From Clostridia bacterium (GTDB taxonomy: Bacteria > Bacillota > Clostridia > Oscillospirales > Acutalibacteraceae), in contig JAFRLX010000021.1 of assembly GCA_017430965.1 (NCBI GenBank), positions 1 through 35,678 on the forward strand: a stretch of 35,678 nucleotides of DNA, read 5' to 3'. Position 1 is the stretch's first letter; each line of letters begins with the position of its first letter. This document shows positions 1 through 7,951 of the stretch, piece by piece. The notes beneath the pieces are model-generated. The model was not told the origin of the DNA and searched no databases. It saw only the letters and a program-made list of their open reading frames with translations. The translations under genes were made by a program, and so were the position numbers.

Positions 1-99
1 CTAATTTCAGAGTACATTGAATACTACAATACTGAACGACCATCTGTAAAATGCGGCAGAAAAAGCCCCATTCAATTTAGAATTGAACAGGGCTTTTAA
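1..99 (+). CDS. IS3-family transposase (OrfB), C-terminal fragment
   Basis: The window opens inside this reading frame, which runs without a stop from base 1 to the TAA at 97-99. The 32 visible residues (EYIEYYNTERP ... KSPIQFRIEQGF) match the typical end of IS3-family OrfB integrase-core transposases, where a Y-x-x-YN-x-ERP motif precedes a short K-x-P-x-x-F/Y-R tail. The catalytic DDE residues would lie upstream, outside the window. A terminal-repeat-like sequence follows 18 bp downstream, as expected for the right end of such an element. Whether the element is intact cannot be judged here. Confidence 0.8.
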   Translation, partial: LISEYIEYYNTERPSVKCGRKSPIQFRIEQGF

Positions 100-116
100 A
101 CGGTGGTTTATTTAAT

Positions 117-135
117 TGTCTACTTTTACTTGACA
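117..135 (+). repeat. probable right terminal inverted repeat of the IS3-family element
   Basis: The 19-bp sequence TGTCTACTTTTACTTGACA lies just after the transposase stop and ends in CA, as IS3-family ends (TG...CA) do. The matching left end is outside the window, so the assignment rests on position and form. The target-site duplication cannot be checked. Confidence 0.6.
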
Positions 136-197
136 TTTGCAGCTATGCGGGTGGATATTTATTCGTTTTATGTGCTTATTTTGCACAAAATCCGGTG

Positions 198-226
198 TTG
201 AAATGGTAGTATAGATATGCTAAAAT
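198..226 (+). promoter_or_regulatory. sigma-A promoter for the yhaM-like gene
   Basis: A -35 TTGAAA (198-203) and a -10 TAAAAT (221-226) are separated by 17 bp. They lie 31 bp upstream of the start codon at 258 and 60 bp beyond the IS end, so this gene has its own promoter independent of the IS. Confidence 0.65.
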
Positions 227-257
227 AAATGCATATAGAGTTTTTTTGGAGGAAAGC

Positions 258-1241
258 ATGAAATTTATTGATGTCAACAACCAATTAGGCTTAAAAGATT
301 GCTTTTGTTTAATCAAAACGTTGGACAAAAAAAGCACCCGCAACGGTAAGCCCTATCTCGATTTAATGCTCGCGGACTCTACCGGAGAAATTTCCGCAAA
401 GCTGTGGGATTATGATGAAATCAAGCACGGAGACTTAACACCCTCTATGCCGGTGAAGGTGCGCGGCAGTTTGGAAGAGTTTAAAGGCAGTCCGCAATTT
501 CGGGTGAGCAACATTCGCCCGATTTCGGAGAATGATGATTTTGATGTTTCCGAGCTTGTAGCCTCCTCTCCGGAGGACAGCCGCTGGATGCTCGATGAAA
601 TTTACCGCACGCTTGAAACCTTTGAGGACAGCGAGCTTCAAACCATTGTTAAATACTTGCTCCAAAAAAGGGGAGAGAGCCTGCTCAATGCGCCTGCAGC
701 AGTCAATATGCACCACGCCGAGCGCGGCGGCTTACTGTTTCACACACTTTCCATGCTGCGCGTGGCAGAGCGCATTTGTGAAGTGTACCCGTTTTTAGAC
801 AGAGAGCTGTTGCTTGCCGGTGTGATTGTTCACGACCTCGGCAAGATAGATGAAATGGAAATCAATGATTTGGGCTTGGCATCCAAATACACTATGCAGG
901 GTGAGCTTGTCGGTCATTTAGTCAAGGGCGCCGAAGAAATCAGCAAGGCGGCGCAGGAGCTCGGTATCAGCAGCGAAACCGAAATATTGCTTGAGCACAT
1001 GGTCATTTCGCACCACGGTGTGCCGGAATTCGGCGCGGCAAAATTGCCCTCTTTTGCGGAGGCGGAAGTGCTTTCCACCATCGACAAGCTGGATGCGACT
1101 TTGTTTGAATTTAACAGTGCAATCGATGCTGTGGCGGTGGGCGAATTTTCCTCGCGGCAGTGGGCACTGGACAACCGCAAAATTTATAATCACGGCAGAA
1201 TGTTCGGCACTTCTACCAGAGCGGTACTAAAAGAAAAATAA
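258..1241 (+). CDS. yhaM: YhaM-like 3'-5' exoribonuclease (OB fold + HD domain)
   Basis: A 327-aa protein whose N-terminal part (about residues 10-90) looks like an OB-fold nucleic-acid-binding domain (KPYLDLMLADSTGEISAKLWD). Its C-terminal part is an HD metal-dependent phosphohydrolase with visible ligands in FHTLSML and VHDLGK (about residues 162 and 192-193). This order and length match Bacillus YhaM (about 314 aa), a cytoplasmic Mn/Co-dependent 3'-5' exonuclease acting on RNA and short oligonucleotides. I chose ATG 258 over the upstream in-frame TTG 246 because GGAGG at 248-252 is the ribosome site and lies within the longer version. DUF2804 follows 40 bp later, probably in the same transcript. 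The family assignment is secure; substrate preference is inferred. Confidence 0.85.
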   Translation: MKFIDVNNQLGLKDCFCLIKTLDKKSTRNGKPYLDLMLADSTGEISAKLWDYDEIKHGDLTPSMPVKVRGSLEEFKGSPQFRVSNIRPISENDDFDVSELVASSPEDSRWMLDEIYRTLETFEDSELQTIVKYLLQKRGESLLNAPAAVNMHHAERGGLLFHTLSMLRVAERICEVYPFLDRELLLAGVIVHDLGKIDEMEINDLGLASKYTMQGELVGHLVKGAEEISKAAQELGISSETEILLEHMVISHHGVPEFGAAKLPSFAEAEVLSTIDKLDATLFEFNSAIDAVAVGEFSSRQWALDNRKIYNHGRMFGTSTRAVLKEK

Positions 1242-1281
1242 TATAACTTTAATCAATATAAGCAACTGAGGAGGAATACAG

Positions 1282-2319
1282 ATGAGTATGCAGCACGAAG
1301 TCACCACGGCGCAAAAATTGCTCAATGAAAAAGGGCACATTTCTGAACCGGGTTGGGCAAAGAGTTTGATTTGGGATTACAGCAGAGACCAAATTACGGC
1401 ACCGAAATGGAGAATTAAAGAATGGGATTATTACCTGGTAGTCGGTAAAAACCATGCTTGTGCTTTCACCATTTCCGATTTGGGCTATATCGGCATGATT
1501 AGCGTTACACTGTTGGATTTTGACAGGGATGAAAACCACACCAGCCCTGTGATTACCGCTTTACCGATGGGAAAATACGCTTTGCCGAAGGATTCCTCCG
1601 GCGGGAACATTACCTTTAAAAACAAAAACCTGAAGTTAAAGTTTATCCAAGAGCCGCAGTACAGAAGAATTGTTTGCCAATATGATGATTTGGACGGTGC
1701 ACCGTTTAAGTGCGACATTCGCATGGCACAGCCGGAAATGGATACCATGTGCATCGCTACGCCCTGGGCGGAGAAACCCGACCACTTCTATTACAACCAA
1801 AAAATCAACTGCATGAGAGCCAAGGGGATGGCGACTTATGGCGACAGAGAATATTACTTTGACCCCGAAACCGATTACGGTACTCTGGATTGGGGCAGGG
1901 GCGTTTGGACCTATGACAACACATGGTATTGGTCTTCCGGTAACCAGACGATTAACGGCAAGCCCTTCGGCTTCAATCTCGGCTACGGGTTTACCGACCG
2001 TTCCTCCGCCACCGAAAATATGCTCTTCTATGACGGCAAGGCGCACAAACTTGATGAAGTAAGCTTTGAAATTCCGGTGGGTGCCGATGGCAAGAAAGAT
2101 TACATGAGCCCCTGGAAATTCACTTCTAACGATGGCAGATTTGAGTGCGATTTCACGCCGGTGATGGACCGCTCCGACCTGACAAAAATCGGGCCGATTC
2201 TGACTGACCAGCATCAGGTATTCGGCAGACTCAACGGCACCGCTACCTTGGATGACGGCACCGTGCTCGAAATCAAGGATATGCTGATGTTTGCCGAGGA
2301 CGTGCACAATAAATATTGA
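1282..2319 (+). CDS. DUF2804 domain-containing protein
   Basis: A 345-aa protein matching the DUF2804 family over its whole length. Characteristic blocks are the WAKSLIWDY and IKEWDYYLV start, MDTMCIATPW with YYNQKINCM in the middle, LDWGRGVWTY with TWYWSSG, and FGFNLGYGF with ENMLFYDGKAHKLD. There is no signal peptide or membrane segment, so it is probably cytoplasmic. The family is common in Firmicutes and its biochemical role is unknown to me; its aromatic-rich beta strands suggest a lipocalin-like ligand-binding fold, which is inference. The start at 1282 has GAGGAGG at 1268-1274. It follows the yhaM-like gene by 40 bp and ends at a strong terminator. Confidence 0.85.
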   Translation: MSMQHEVTTAQKLLNEKGHISEPGWAKSLIWDYSRDQITAPKWRIKEWDYYLVVGKNHACAFTISDLGYIGMISVTLLDFDRDENHTSPVITALPMGKYALPKDSSGGNITFKNKNLKLKFIQEPQYRRIVCQYDDLDGAPFKCDIRMAQPEMDTMCIATPWAEKPDHFYYNQKINCMRAKGMATYGDREYYFDPETDYGTLDWGRGVWTYDNTWYWSSGNQTINGKPFGFNLGYGFTDRSSATENMLFYDGKAHKLDEVSFEIPVGADGKKDYMSPWKFTSNDGRFECDFTPVMDRSDLTKIGPILTDQHQVFGRLNGTATLDDGTVLEIKDMLMFAEDVHNKY

Positions 2320-2350
2320 TGTAATACTTCTAAGAAAAAAAGTTTAAAGA

Positions 2351-2396
2351 ACAAGGTGCTTTCTCTCAGCAGTGAGAAAGCACCTTGTGATTTTCT
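2351..2396 (+). terminator. intrinsic terminator after DUF2804 gene
   Basis: A perfect 15-bp stem (2351-2365 pairing with 2374-2388) with an 8-nt loop is followed by a T-rich tract. It closes the yhaM-DUF2804 transcript and marks the left border of the accessory cassette. Confidence 0.85.
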
Positions 2397-2818
2397 TATC
2401 CGTTAATAGGCGCGTTTCTGTGGTATAACTAGTTTTAATAATATAAAACTATTCAAGCCCCTCGGATTAGTTGATGAGTGAGTCTTTTTATAAAAGTCTT
2501 TTAAAAATAAAGAAATTATGCAGAGGATTGATTTTGCAGATTTCTATAAAAAATGCAATTTTTTACAAAAAAAACGCATTTTTTTACAATTTGTCACACG
2601 AACTGAAACAGTGTGCTATATTAATGAAGAACTCACCAACAACACGAGGAAAGGAGGAGCTTGGAAGAAATATCGTTTTAAAATTCAGGTGAGATTCACT
2701 TTGAAAAATCATCTAAAGAAAACAAGGAATATTGAAATGTTTATTGTATTGATAAAAGCACTAAGCTTATGATACAATAATGTAGTAATAAGTATCAATT
2801 AATTTAAGGAGAGTTATT
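2397..2818. other. non-coding, very AT-rich stretch upstream of the accessory cassette
   Basis: About 420 bp with no convincing gene. It holds a small AT hairpin (TAGTTTT at 2430-2436 with AAAACTA at 2445-2451). It also holds a near-identical 14-bp direct repeat, GCAATTTTTTACAA at 2555-2568 and GCATTTTTTTACAA at 2576-2589, with starts 21 bp apart. An orphan Shine-Dalgarno-like AAAGGAGGA lies near 2649-2657. A promoter follows at 2749-2778. Two overlapping open frames (2471-2692 and 2518-2772) have low-complexity Lys/Phe-rich products and no placed ribosome site, so they are not called. Confidence 0.6.
2749..2778 (+). promoter_or_regulatory. promoter of the accessory cassette
   Basis: A -35 TTGATA (2749-2754) and a -10 TACAAT (2773-2778), spaced 18 bp, lie about 40 bp upstream of the first small gene. 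This is the clearest promoter seen before the cassette. Confidence 0.6.
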
Positions 2819-3034
2819 ATGGCTACAGAAGCTATTGCAAAAGCAGCTAAGGAAGTTGCTGCCAAAACAGCAGAAGTTGAAAAACAAAAGAAAGCAGTTG
2901 AAGTTTCAAGAAACGCCTTGAAAAGCAATTCAACAGAGATGAATGCATTTAGATTAAAACAATCGGCTGATAAACTGTCAAGTCTTCAGAAAGATGCTAC
3001 TATGGCACGCAATAAGTATGACAGATTAACTTAA
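2819..3034 (+). CDS. small coiled-coil protein A (71 aa)
   Basis: An unrecognised 71-aa protein, almost entirely helical and rich in Ala, Lys and Glu, with heptad-like spacing suggesting a coiled coil. There is no signal peptide, membrane segment or cysteine. A good ribosome site (AAGGAGAG) precedes ATG 2819. It shares the block VEKQKKAV and a conserved C-terminal pattern (LQ-x-x-x-KD-x-x-x-A-x-x-KY) with the next gene, so the two are tandem paralogs. It heads the cassette and lies 23 bp before its paralog. A structural, adaptor or decoy role for the GTPase downstream is possible but unproven. Confidence 0.75.
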   Translation: MATEAIAKAAKEVAAKTAEVEKQKKAVEVSRNALKSNSTEMNAFRLKQSADKLSSLQKDATMARNKYDRLT

Positions 3035-3057
3035 AGACAATTAGAAAGGAGAAGCAT

Positions 3058-3288
3058 ATGGGCGCTGAAAAAATTGCCAGACTTGAAAAAAATCATATGG
3101 AATTGCTTAATAAGGTCGAAAAACAAAAAAAAGCTGTTTTAAAAGCCAAACTTGAAGCTTCCAACCCGACGGATATTAAAGCACAACGTAAATTGGAAAG
3201 GGAGGAAAGAAAGCTTCAAAGAATGTCAAAAGACCGTTTCGAAGCATATGATAAGTATTTCAAACAGAGCATGTTAGAAAAAAAGTAA
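3058..3288 (+). CDS. small coiled-coil protein B (76 aa), paralog of A
   Basis: A 76-aa charged helical protein with no recognised family. VEKQKKAV recurs at the same relative place as in its neighbour, followed by a roughly 30-residue charged helix and a KD-x-x-x-A-x-x-KY ending, so a gene duplication is likely. It is more basic (Lys/Arg-rich) than A. AGAAAGGAGAAGC lies directly upstream of ATG 3058. A hairpin with a short T tract follows and may reduce read-through, so that the two small proteins would be made in excess of the large ones downstream; this stoichiometry is inference. Confidence 0.75.
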   Translation: MGAEKIARLEKNHMELLNKVEKQKKAVLKAKLEASNPTDIKAQRKLEREERKLQRMSKDRFEAYDKYFKQSMLEKK

Positions 3289-3295
3289 GAATAAA

Positions 3296-3326
3296 GCTGT
3301 CTTGAAATACTCGGGACAGCATTTTT
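3296..3326 (+). terminator. weak intrinsic terminator or attenuator inside the cassette
   Basis: GCTGTC (3296-3301) pairs with GACAGC (3315-3320), with two further wobble pairs, and is followed by ATTTTT. The stem is short, so partial termination is more likely than a full stop. Confidence 0.55.
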
Positions 3327-3575
3327 AAGAATAATCGGAATATGTTTTTCTCATCAGGAAGAAACAGAAGGCAAGGAAAAGAAAGAAAATCGGCTTTTTA
3401 CGCAAAACTTTGAAGCGTTGAAGAATAATCAGGTCAAAGATTGTCAAGCAGGCATATGCCATGCGGCATAGTGCACTCGGAGGAAAACACTTTGTCTCAG
3501 CTTTGAATCATCGCTTTAAAGAATGCTGTGAAGCGTTTTTTAGTACTTGAAGAATCAACCGGAAAGGAAACGGTT
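3327..3575. other. intergenic region with hairpin, inside the cassette
   Basis: No gene is supported here. It contains the palindrome GGCATATGCC (3451-3460), which can also form a hairpin with TATGCC (3455-3460) against GGCATA (3465-3470). An orphan GGAGG at 3480-3484 is not followed by a usable frame. A short imperfect duplication (GAAGCGTT followed by TTGAAGAAT-like sequence) occurs at about 3411-3428 and again at 3531-3557. No clear sigma-A promoter was found, so the downstream genes may depend on read-through. Confidence 0.5.
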
Positions 3576-4289
3576 ATGGGCAATGAAATACTAAGGAAAA
3601 ATTTGGAAGCATTAAAAGATTCCTTTATTAAACCAACAATTAAAACGGTTTACGACGATATTGCCGTGAAGGCTGCAAATGAACCATTGCAGACATTGGC
3701 AAATCAAATAACAATTTTGGAATCTCAAAATGCTGTGGAAGCATTGGGGAAGATTGAAGATAAGGTGCGCGATACATTAAAGGCATCTCTAAAGCAACTC
3801 GATGTGAATGATAATGATTGTATTCTTATCGAAAACAAGGTTATGAATCGTGTCAACACTCCGGTTTTGCAGCTTTGTAATAAAAAAGACTTTGATTTTG
3901 AAATTGGCATGGGAATCCCTTCAACGGAAAAAGAGACAACCGCGCAGACATTAAAAAAATCAAAAGGTAAATATATTTTTGCTGCCGGTGCTGCGCTCGA
4001 GGTTATTGCATGGCTTTTTATTCCTTCGCTCAGCATTTGGTCTCCGATTGTACATGGAATAGGGCTCATATTGACAGTTGCAGGAGCCGTATATACAATT
4101 AATGAGATCAGGAATGCGAAGAGGAAAAATGTTTCAAAGGAAGAACTCGCTCCTGCCATGGACCAAAAGAAACAGATTAACGAACTTGTGGTTCATCAGT
4201 ATGAGCTGAATTGCAATATTATAAACAACTGGTTGGATGAAATTGTGAATGCTGCAATTGACGAGTATGAAAAAGAAATAAAAATGTAA
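3576..4289 (+). CDS. two-TM membrane protein of the cassette (237 aa)
   Basis: Unrecognised family. Residues 1-110 are helical and polar, likely coiled coil. Two hydrophobic segments follow close together at about residues 128-146 (FAAGAALEVIAWLFIP) and 153-175 (HGIGLILTVAGAVYTI), forming a membrane hairpin, then a basic loop and a helical charged tail, so both ends probably face the cytoplasm. I preferred ATG 3576, which has GGAAAGGA at 3561-3568, over the upstream GTG 3528, which lacks a ribosome site. It sits 18 bp before the next gene in a same-strand run with a dynamin-like GTPase, so a membrane anchor or recruitment role is reasonable but unproven. Confidence 0.7.
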   Translation: MGNEILRKNLEALKDSFIKPTIKTVYDDIAVKAANEPLQTLANQITILESQNAVEALGKIEDKVRDTLKASLKQLDVNDNDCILIENKVMNRVNTPVLQLCNKKDFDFEIGMGIPSTEKETTAQTLKKSKGKYIFAAGAALEVIAWLFIPSLSIWSPIVHGIGLILTVAGAVYTINEIRNAKRKNVSKEELAPAMDQKKQINELVVHQYELNCNIINNWLDEIVNAAIDEYEKEIKM

Positions 4290-4307
4290 TAAAAAGTGGA
4301 GTTTTTT

Positions 4308-5234
4308 ATGAATTATATATTTTTGGATTATGACGCTGAAGATGTGTTGAATCCGCAGAGCTTTGAGAATAACGACGAAGTGACGGTTTTCAATATAAGA
4401 GATATTGCCGCATCAGAAGAGATAATATCTGCTGATTCAAAGGGAATTATCATAACAAATAATTCGGGTGGTTGGCAGAGATATCACTCGGATTTTGTTC
4501 TTGCCAATCCTGCAATAACGCATTGGGTTGTTGTTGTGGCAAGCGATTTTCCCGAAAGAGTTAGGGAGTTAGCGAGAAAAGAGATTGAAACGAATTTTGA
4601 ACGCAATCAAAAGTATTCGGAATTAGTCTTTATTTCAGCAGAGGATACATTAAGTCAAACAATTCATCAAATCCTAAACAGTAGCACGAAAAAAACAAAA
4701 AACTGTCTGATTTTATCAAAAAATGTTGAACTTTCAACAGAAATCAGCCAGGTGCTTTCGTTTTATTTCAAGGATTGGAGCGTAGAGCCGTGCCTTAAAC
4801 CCGATTCGCCGAATTATGAGATGATTGATTTATTGATAGTAGCAGGTAATACGCTTGAAGAAATGAATTTTCCCGCACCAAATCTTCCGATTGCAAATAA
4901 GTTATTTTATATCAATTATCCGCTATTTATCAGTTACTTTAATCAGGCAAAAATGATAAATCAAATGGGTGAAATGCTCAATGAAAACGGATGGGATTTT
5001 TCTGATTTTGTCGATAAGACCTTTATTTCGGATTTATCTAATGAGGGGTTTTTAGTTAAGATTTTAAAAGAAGAAATAACGGCAGCGTCACTTAGTTCAG
5101 CAGATTTTGCAATGTGGAATTCCGCAGGGCTTCCGGTGAAAAGAACTCAATATACCACAGAAATTATTGAAGAATTCCTTAAACAAAATTGTGTTTTCAT
5201 ATGCATTGCAGATAGATTAGGTGCATTGGATTAA
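4308..5234 (+). CDS. uncharacterised protein of the cassette (308 aa)
   Basis: A soluble-looking 308-aa protein that I do not recognise. It begins with a hydrophobic strand (MNYIFLDYD) and contains two further short hydrophobic strands in Rossmann-like alternation (THWVVVVAS, then CLILSKN and DLLIVAG), so an alpha/beta fold is likely. There is no P-loop, HD, nuclease or protease signature and no membrane segment. The start at ATG 4308 is set by GTGGAG at 4296-4301, which overlaps the alternative GTG start at 4296. It is 30 bp upstream of the dynamin-like gene. A nucleotide-sensing or regulatory role would be a guess. Confidence 0.65.
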   Translation: MNYIFLDYDAEDVLNPQSFENNDEVTVFNIRDIAASEEIISADSKGIIITNNSGGWQRYHSDFVLANPAITHWVVVVASDFPERVRELARKEIETNFERNQKYSELVFISAEDTLSQTIHQILNSSTKKTKNCLILSKNVELSTEISQVLSFYFKDWSVEPCLKPDSPNYEMIDLLIVAGNTLEEMNFPAPNLPIANKLFYINYPLFISYFNQAKMINQMGEMLNENGWDFSDFVDKTFISDLSNEGFLVKILKEEITAASLSSADFAMWNSAGLPVKRTQYTTEIIEEFLKQNCVFICIADRLGALD

Positions 5235-5264
5235 TAAATAAGTCAGAGGAGAAGTGAAGAAAAG

Positions 5265-7928
5265 ATGAGGCTCAATAAAGATAATCAAACAAACATAGCA
5301 AATTCCGATACCGTACAGACCCCTTCAACCGTCGAAGTGCAAGAGAAAACTGCGGTTGTTGAACAGATAGAGGCAACAGATGATTTCGCTCAACACAGTG
5401 AGGAATATTTTTTCGGGAACTCGGCTGTGGATGAACTTCAAAAGAATGTTTATTCAAAATCGATCAAAGCGGTTGAAGATATTGTTAAGATTGAAGCATT
5501 AGCAACGGAGAATAATATATCCTTGAATACCAAGTCGGCAGGAATAGAAAGCATTAAAAGCAAAATGAAAGAGCTCCAAGGGTTTACTTTTAATGTGGGA
5601 TTTGCCGGCGAGCAGTCTTGCGGAAAAAGTACGATTATCAATTCGCTTATCGGCTTCCCGCTCATGCCTACTTGTAAAACGGCAACCACTGCAACCGTCG
5701 TAAGAATGGCTTATTCAAAGCACTGGACTGTAATTGCTATTGATGATGATGAAAGCAAAGTTGTTTTTGAATACCGTTGCGAAATGCCCACTGATATTGG
5801 TGGACAAAAAAAGTTTCTTGCCGATTTCAATCTGCTCAAACAGTACTGTATTAATGCGAGCAAAATTTTGATTCTAGAGAATCTTAATTATTTTACGGAT
5901 AAGGATGTTTTCGGGCAAGTTATCAATCCTTCGGATTTGGATTTGAATCCGTCAAATCCGTATCATGTGATGTTTCTGATGCTTGTTTTGTTCAGTGTCT
6001 ATGTTGGTCAGGATGATAGTCATCCCACAAAAGAAAAGGCGGAATTGATGAAAAGCAGGCAAAAGCTTCTCGGCAATTTTGGTATTAGAAGTAATGTGGT
6101 GAATTTCTCGGTTACGGTTAAGGGTGATTTCGAAATTCTCAAATCAGGTATGGTCATTACAGACCTTCCCGGTCTTGGATCTCTTGCAGAGGGCGCGGTG
6201 AAGAATGGAAAAAATGTCAAAAGCCATGATGATATCACAAAGGAAGCGATTCAAAGCACCGATGCAATGGTTTTTGCAATCACACCTATGCTTCAAAGCA
6301 CAGGCTTTCTTGCCGTTCAGGAGCTTGTTTCGACCGCAAAGGTAAAGGAAACAACAAGGCAAAGTGACTTTATTATCCCCTTGGTGAATCAGTCGGACAG
6401 AATTAATGGCGAACTGGACAGGGATAAGGTCTATTCTCTTTTTGTAGATGGACTTGAAAGGGTTGGAGCAACAAAAACCAAGGATAGCATTTTTGGTTAT
6501 TCTGCTATCTATGGAGAACATCGTTTCAAGAATATACCTTTTGATAGATATCTTTTCTTAAGTAATAATAAAGACAATTATCAAGCTTTACTAAGTGCTT
6601 TGTCAATGACAATGCCTGAGGATGCAGCAAAAGCAACTGCTTTTTCCAGTATGAAAAAACAGCTCGAACAAAAGTTTGAAAGCTCCGGCATTATTGAACT
6701 CGAAAACTATTTCAAATCCGATTATATTGAAAAGGGTAAAATCAGCAAGTCGGAAGAACTGGTTTCCCAGATGGAAAACTCCATAAGAGCTCTTGGCGTC
6801 GAAGTTCAAAAGCAGATTGATAATATTAAAAACTCGATTGAATATGAAGGTGCGCTTAATGATGAAATTATAGAAAAATTTGAAACAGCGCTTTTAACTC
6901 CGATTACGCAGCGAATTGCTAAAGAAACGGATAATGCTAAAAAGTTAAAGAAAAAGTTAAAGAAACAAACAGAAGAAAAATTTAAAAAGGTTCAGCAGCA
7001 GTATGCTGATTCGTTTGATTCCGCGCTTTCGAAGTATAAGACAAGTTTGCTTGAAATCTGTACTCAGTTTGAGATACCGTTTTTCAGTTATAGAGCAAAA
7101 TTAAGTCCCGAGGGAAGCCATAACTGGAATCTGTATGTTGAACTGGAAGAGAAGATAAAAAAATTCCCCTTTTCTATTATTAAAATCAACAAAAAGTATG
7201 TAAAAATTATCGAGGATATCAGTACTGCTGTTAAGGAACGCTATGACAGCGCTCTGGATGACCTCGGCAATCTTGAAAAGGGCGTTCACGATTCGCTTGA
7301 TGATTTCCTCGAGAAATCAAAGGAAGATTTAAGCTCGGATGTTTATGCCGCGGTCGCCCAAACAACAAAAACCTTCGAGAGCTATGTTTCCGAACAGTTG
7401 AAAATTCTTGCTCAAACAGTAGTGGACCAGCAGGGAAGCGAATCTGCCATTAAAGATAATATCTATAAGTGGATTGTAGAGGAAAATGATAAGGTTATTT
7501 CCAAATATCAATCCATGATAAATGATAAGCTTGAGGGCGTTAAAGAAAACGGTTTCTTTTTATGGAAAAATAATGAGTATTTGAATGTTGAACAACTCAA
7601 ATCATTCATCAACGGACTTGACATTACTACCGAAGAAGCCGCCTCTCTGAAAAAAGCCGTTGAAGGTGAAATAACTGCTCCCATTAGAAATATTTTTGAC
7701 AAATGGATTAATGAGTCAACAAAGGTTGTTCAAAATATGTTCTTTGAACTCTCCGATAAAGTTAAACTCGACATTAATGACCTTAAGGAGGTTATTGTGT
7801 CGTCAGGCGCGGAAAAGGAAAAGAAGCAGAAGGCGCTTATTCAAATTAGGGAGAATGTTCAGACGCTTGAAACCAACTATAATAATGAACTTGCCGAAGA
7901 GAAAAAAATCTTATCGAAAAATCTTTAA
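5265..7928 (+). CDS. large dynamin-like GTPase (887 aa)
   Basis: The GTPase motifs are visible. G1 is GEQSCGKS (residues 115-122), G2 is the Thr-rich TCKTATTATVVR (136-147), G3 is DLPG (300-303) and G4 is NQSD (375-378). Between G2 and G3 lies an unusually long insert of about 155 residues with a hydrophobic stretch (MFLMLVLFSVYVG). From about residue 480 onward the protein is long charged helix with predicted coiled coil, as in the stalk of bacterial dynamin-like proteins. There is no clear terminal transmembrane anchor, so the membrane partner may be the two-TM protein upstream. The family remodels membranes by GTP-driven assembly; some bacterial members protect against phage. The ribosome site is GAGGAGAAG upstream of ATG 5265, and the HerA-type gene follows at 23 bp. 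Confidence 0.85.
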   Translation: MRLNKDNQTNIANSDTVQTPSTVEVQEKTAVVEQIEATDDFAQHSEEYFFGNSAVDELQKNVYSKSIKAVEDIVKIEALATENNISLNTKSAGIESIKSKMKELQGFTFNVGFAGEQSCGKSTIINSLIGFPLMPTCKTATTATVVRMAYSKHWTVIAIDDDESKVVFEYRCEMPTDIGGQKKFLADFNLLKQYCINASKILILENLNYFTDKDVFGQVINPSDLDLNPSNPYHVMFLMLVLFSVYVGQDDSHPTKEKAELMKSRQKLLGNFGIRSNVVNFSVTVKGDFEILKSGMVITDLPGLGSLAEGAVKNGKNVKSHDDITKEAIQSTDAMVFAITPMLQSTGFLAVQELVSTAKVKETTRQSDFIIPLVNQSDRINGELDRDKVYSLFVDGLERVGATKTKDSIFGYSAIYGEHRFKNIPFDRYLFLSNNKDNYQALLSALSMTMPEDAAKATAFSSMKKQLEQKFESSGIIELENYFKSDYIEKGKISKSEELVSQMENSIRALGVEVQKQIDNIKNSIEYEGALNDEIIEKFETALLTPITQRIAKETDNAKKLKKKLKKQTEEKFKKVQQQYADSFDSALSKYKTSLLEICTQFEIPFFSYRAKLSPEGSHNWNLYVELEEKIKKFPFSIIKINKKYVKIIEDISTAVKERYDSALDDLGNLEKGVHDSLDDFLEKSKEDLSSDVYAAVAQTTKTFESYVSEQLKILAQTVVDQQGSESAIKDNIYKWIVEENDKVISKYQSMINDKLEGVKENGFFLWKNNEYLNVEQLKSFINGLDITTEEAASLKKAVEGEITAPIRNIFDKWINESTKVVQNMFFELSDKVKLDINDLKEVIVSSGAEKEKKQKALIQIRENVQTLETNYNNELAEEKKILSKNL

Positions 7929-7951
7929 TTATTTATTGAAAGGCTATATTT

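Noticed and set aside
1636..2307. 223-codon minus-strand frame
   Set aside because: It is the shadow of the DUF2804 gene, whose protein is recognisable along its full length.
2471..2772. Two overlapping open frames (73 and 84 codons) before the cassette
   Set aside because: Low-complexity Lys/Phe/Ile-rich products in very AT-rich DNA. The only good ribosome-binding sequence (near 2650) lies inside them, not before their starts.
3725..4159. 144-codon open frame on the minus strand
   Set aside because: It is antisense to the two-TM protein gene, with no ribosome site and no recognisable product; the + strand frame fits the cassette spacing.
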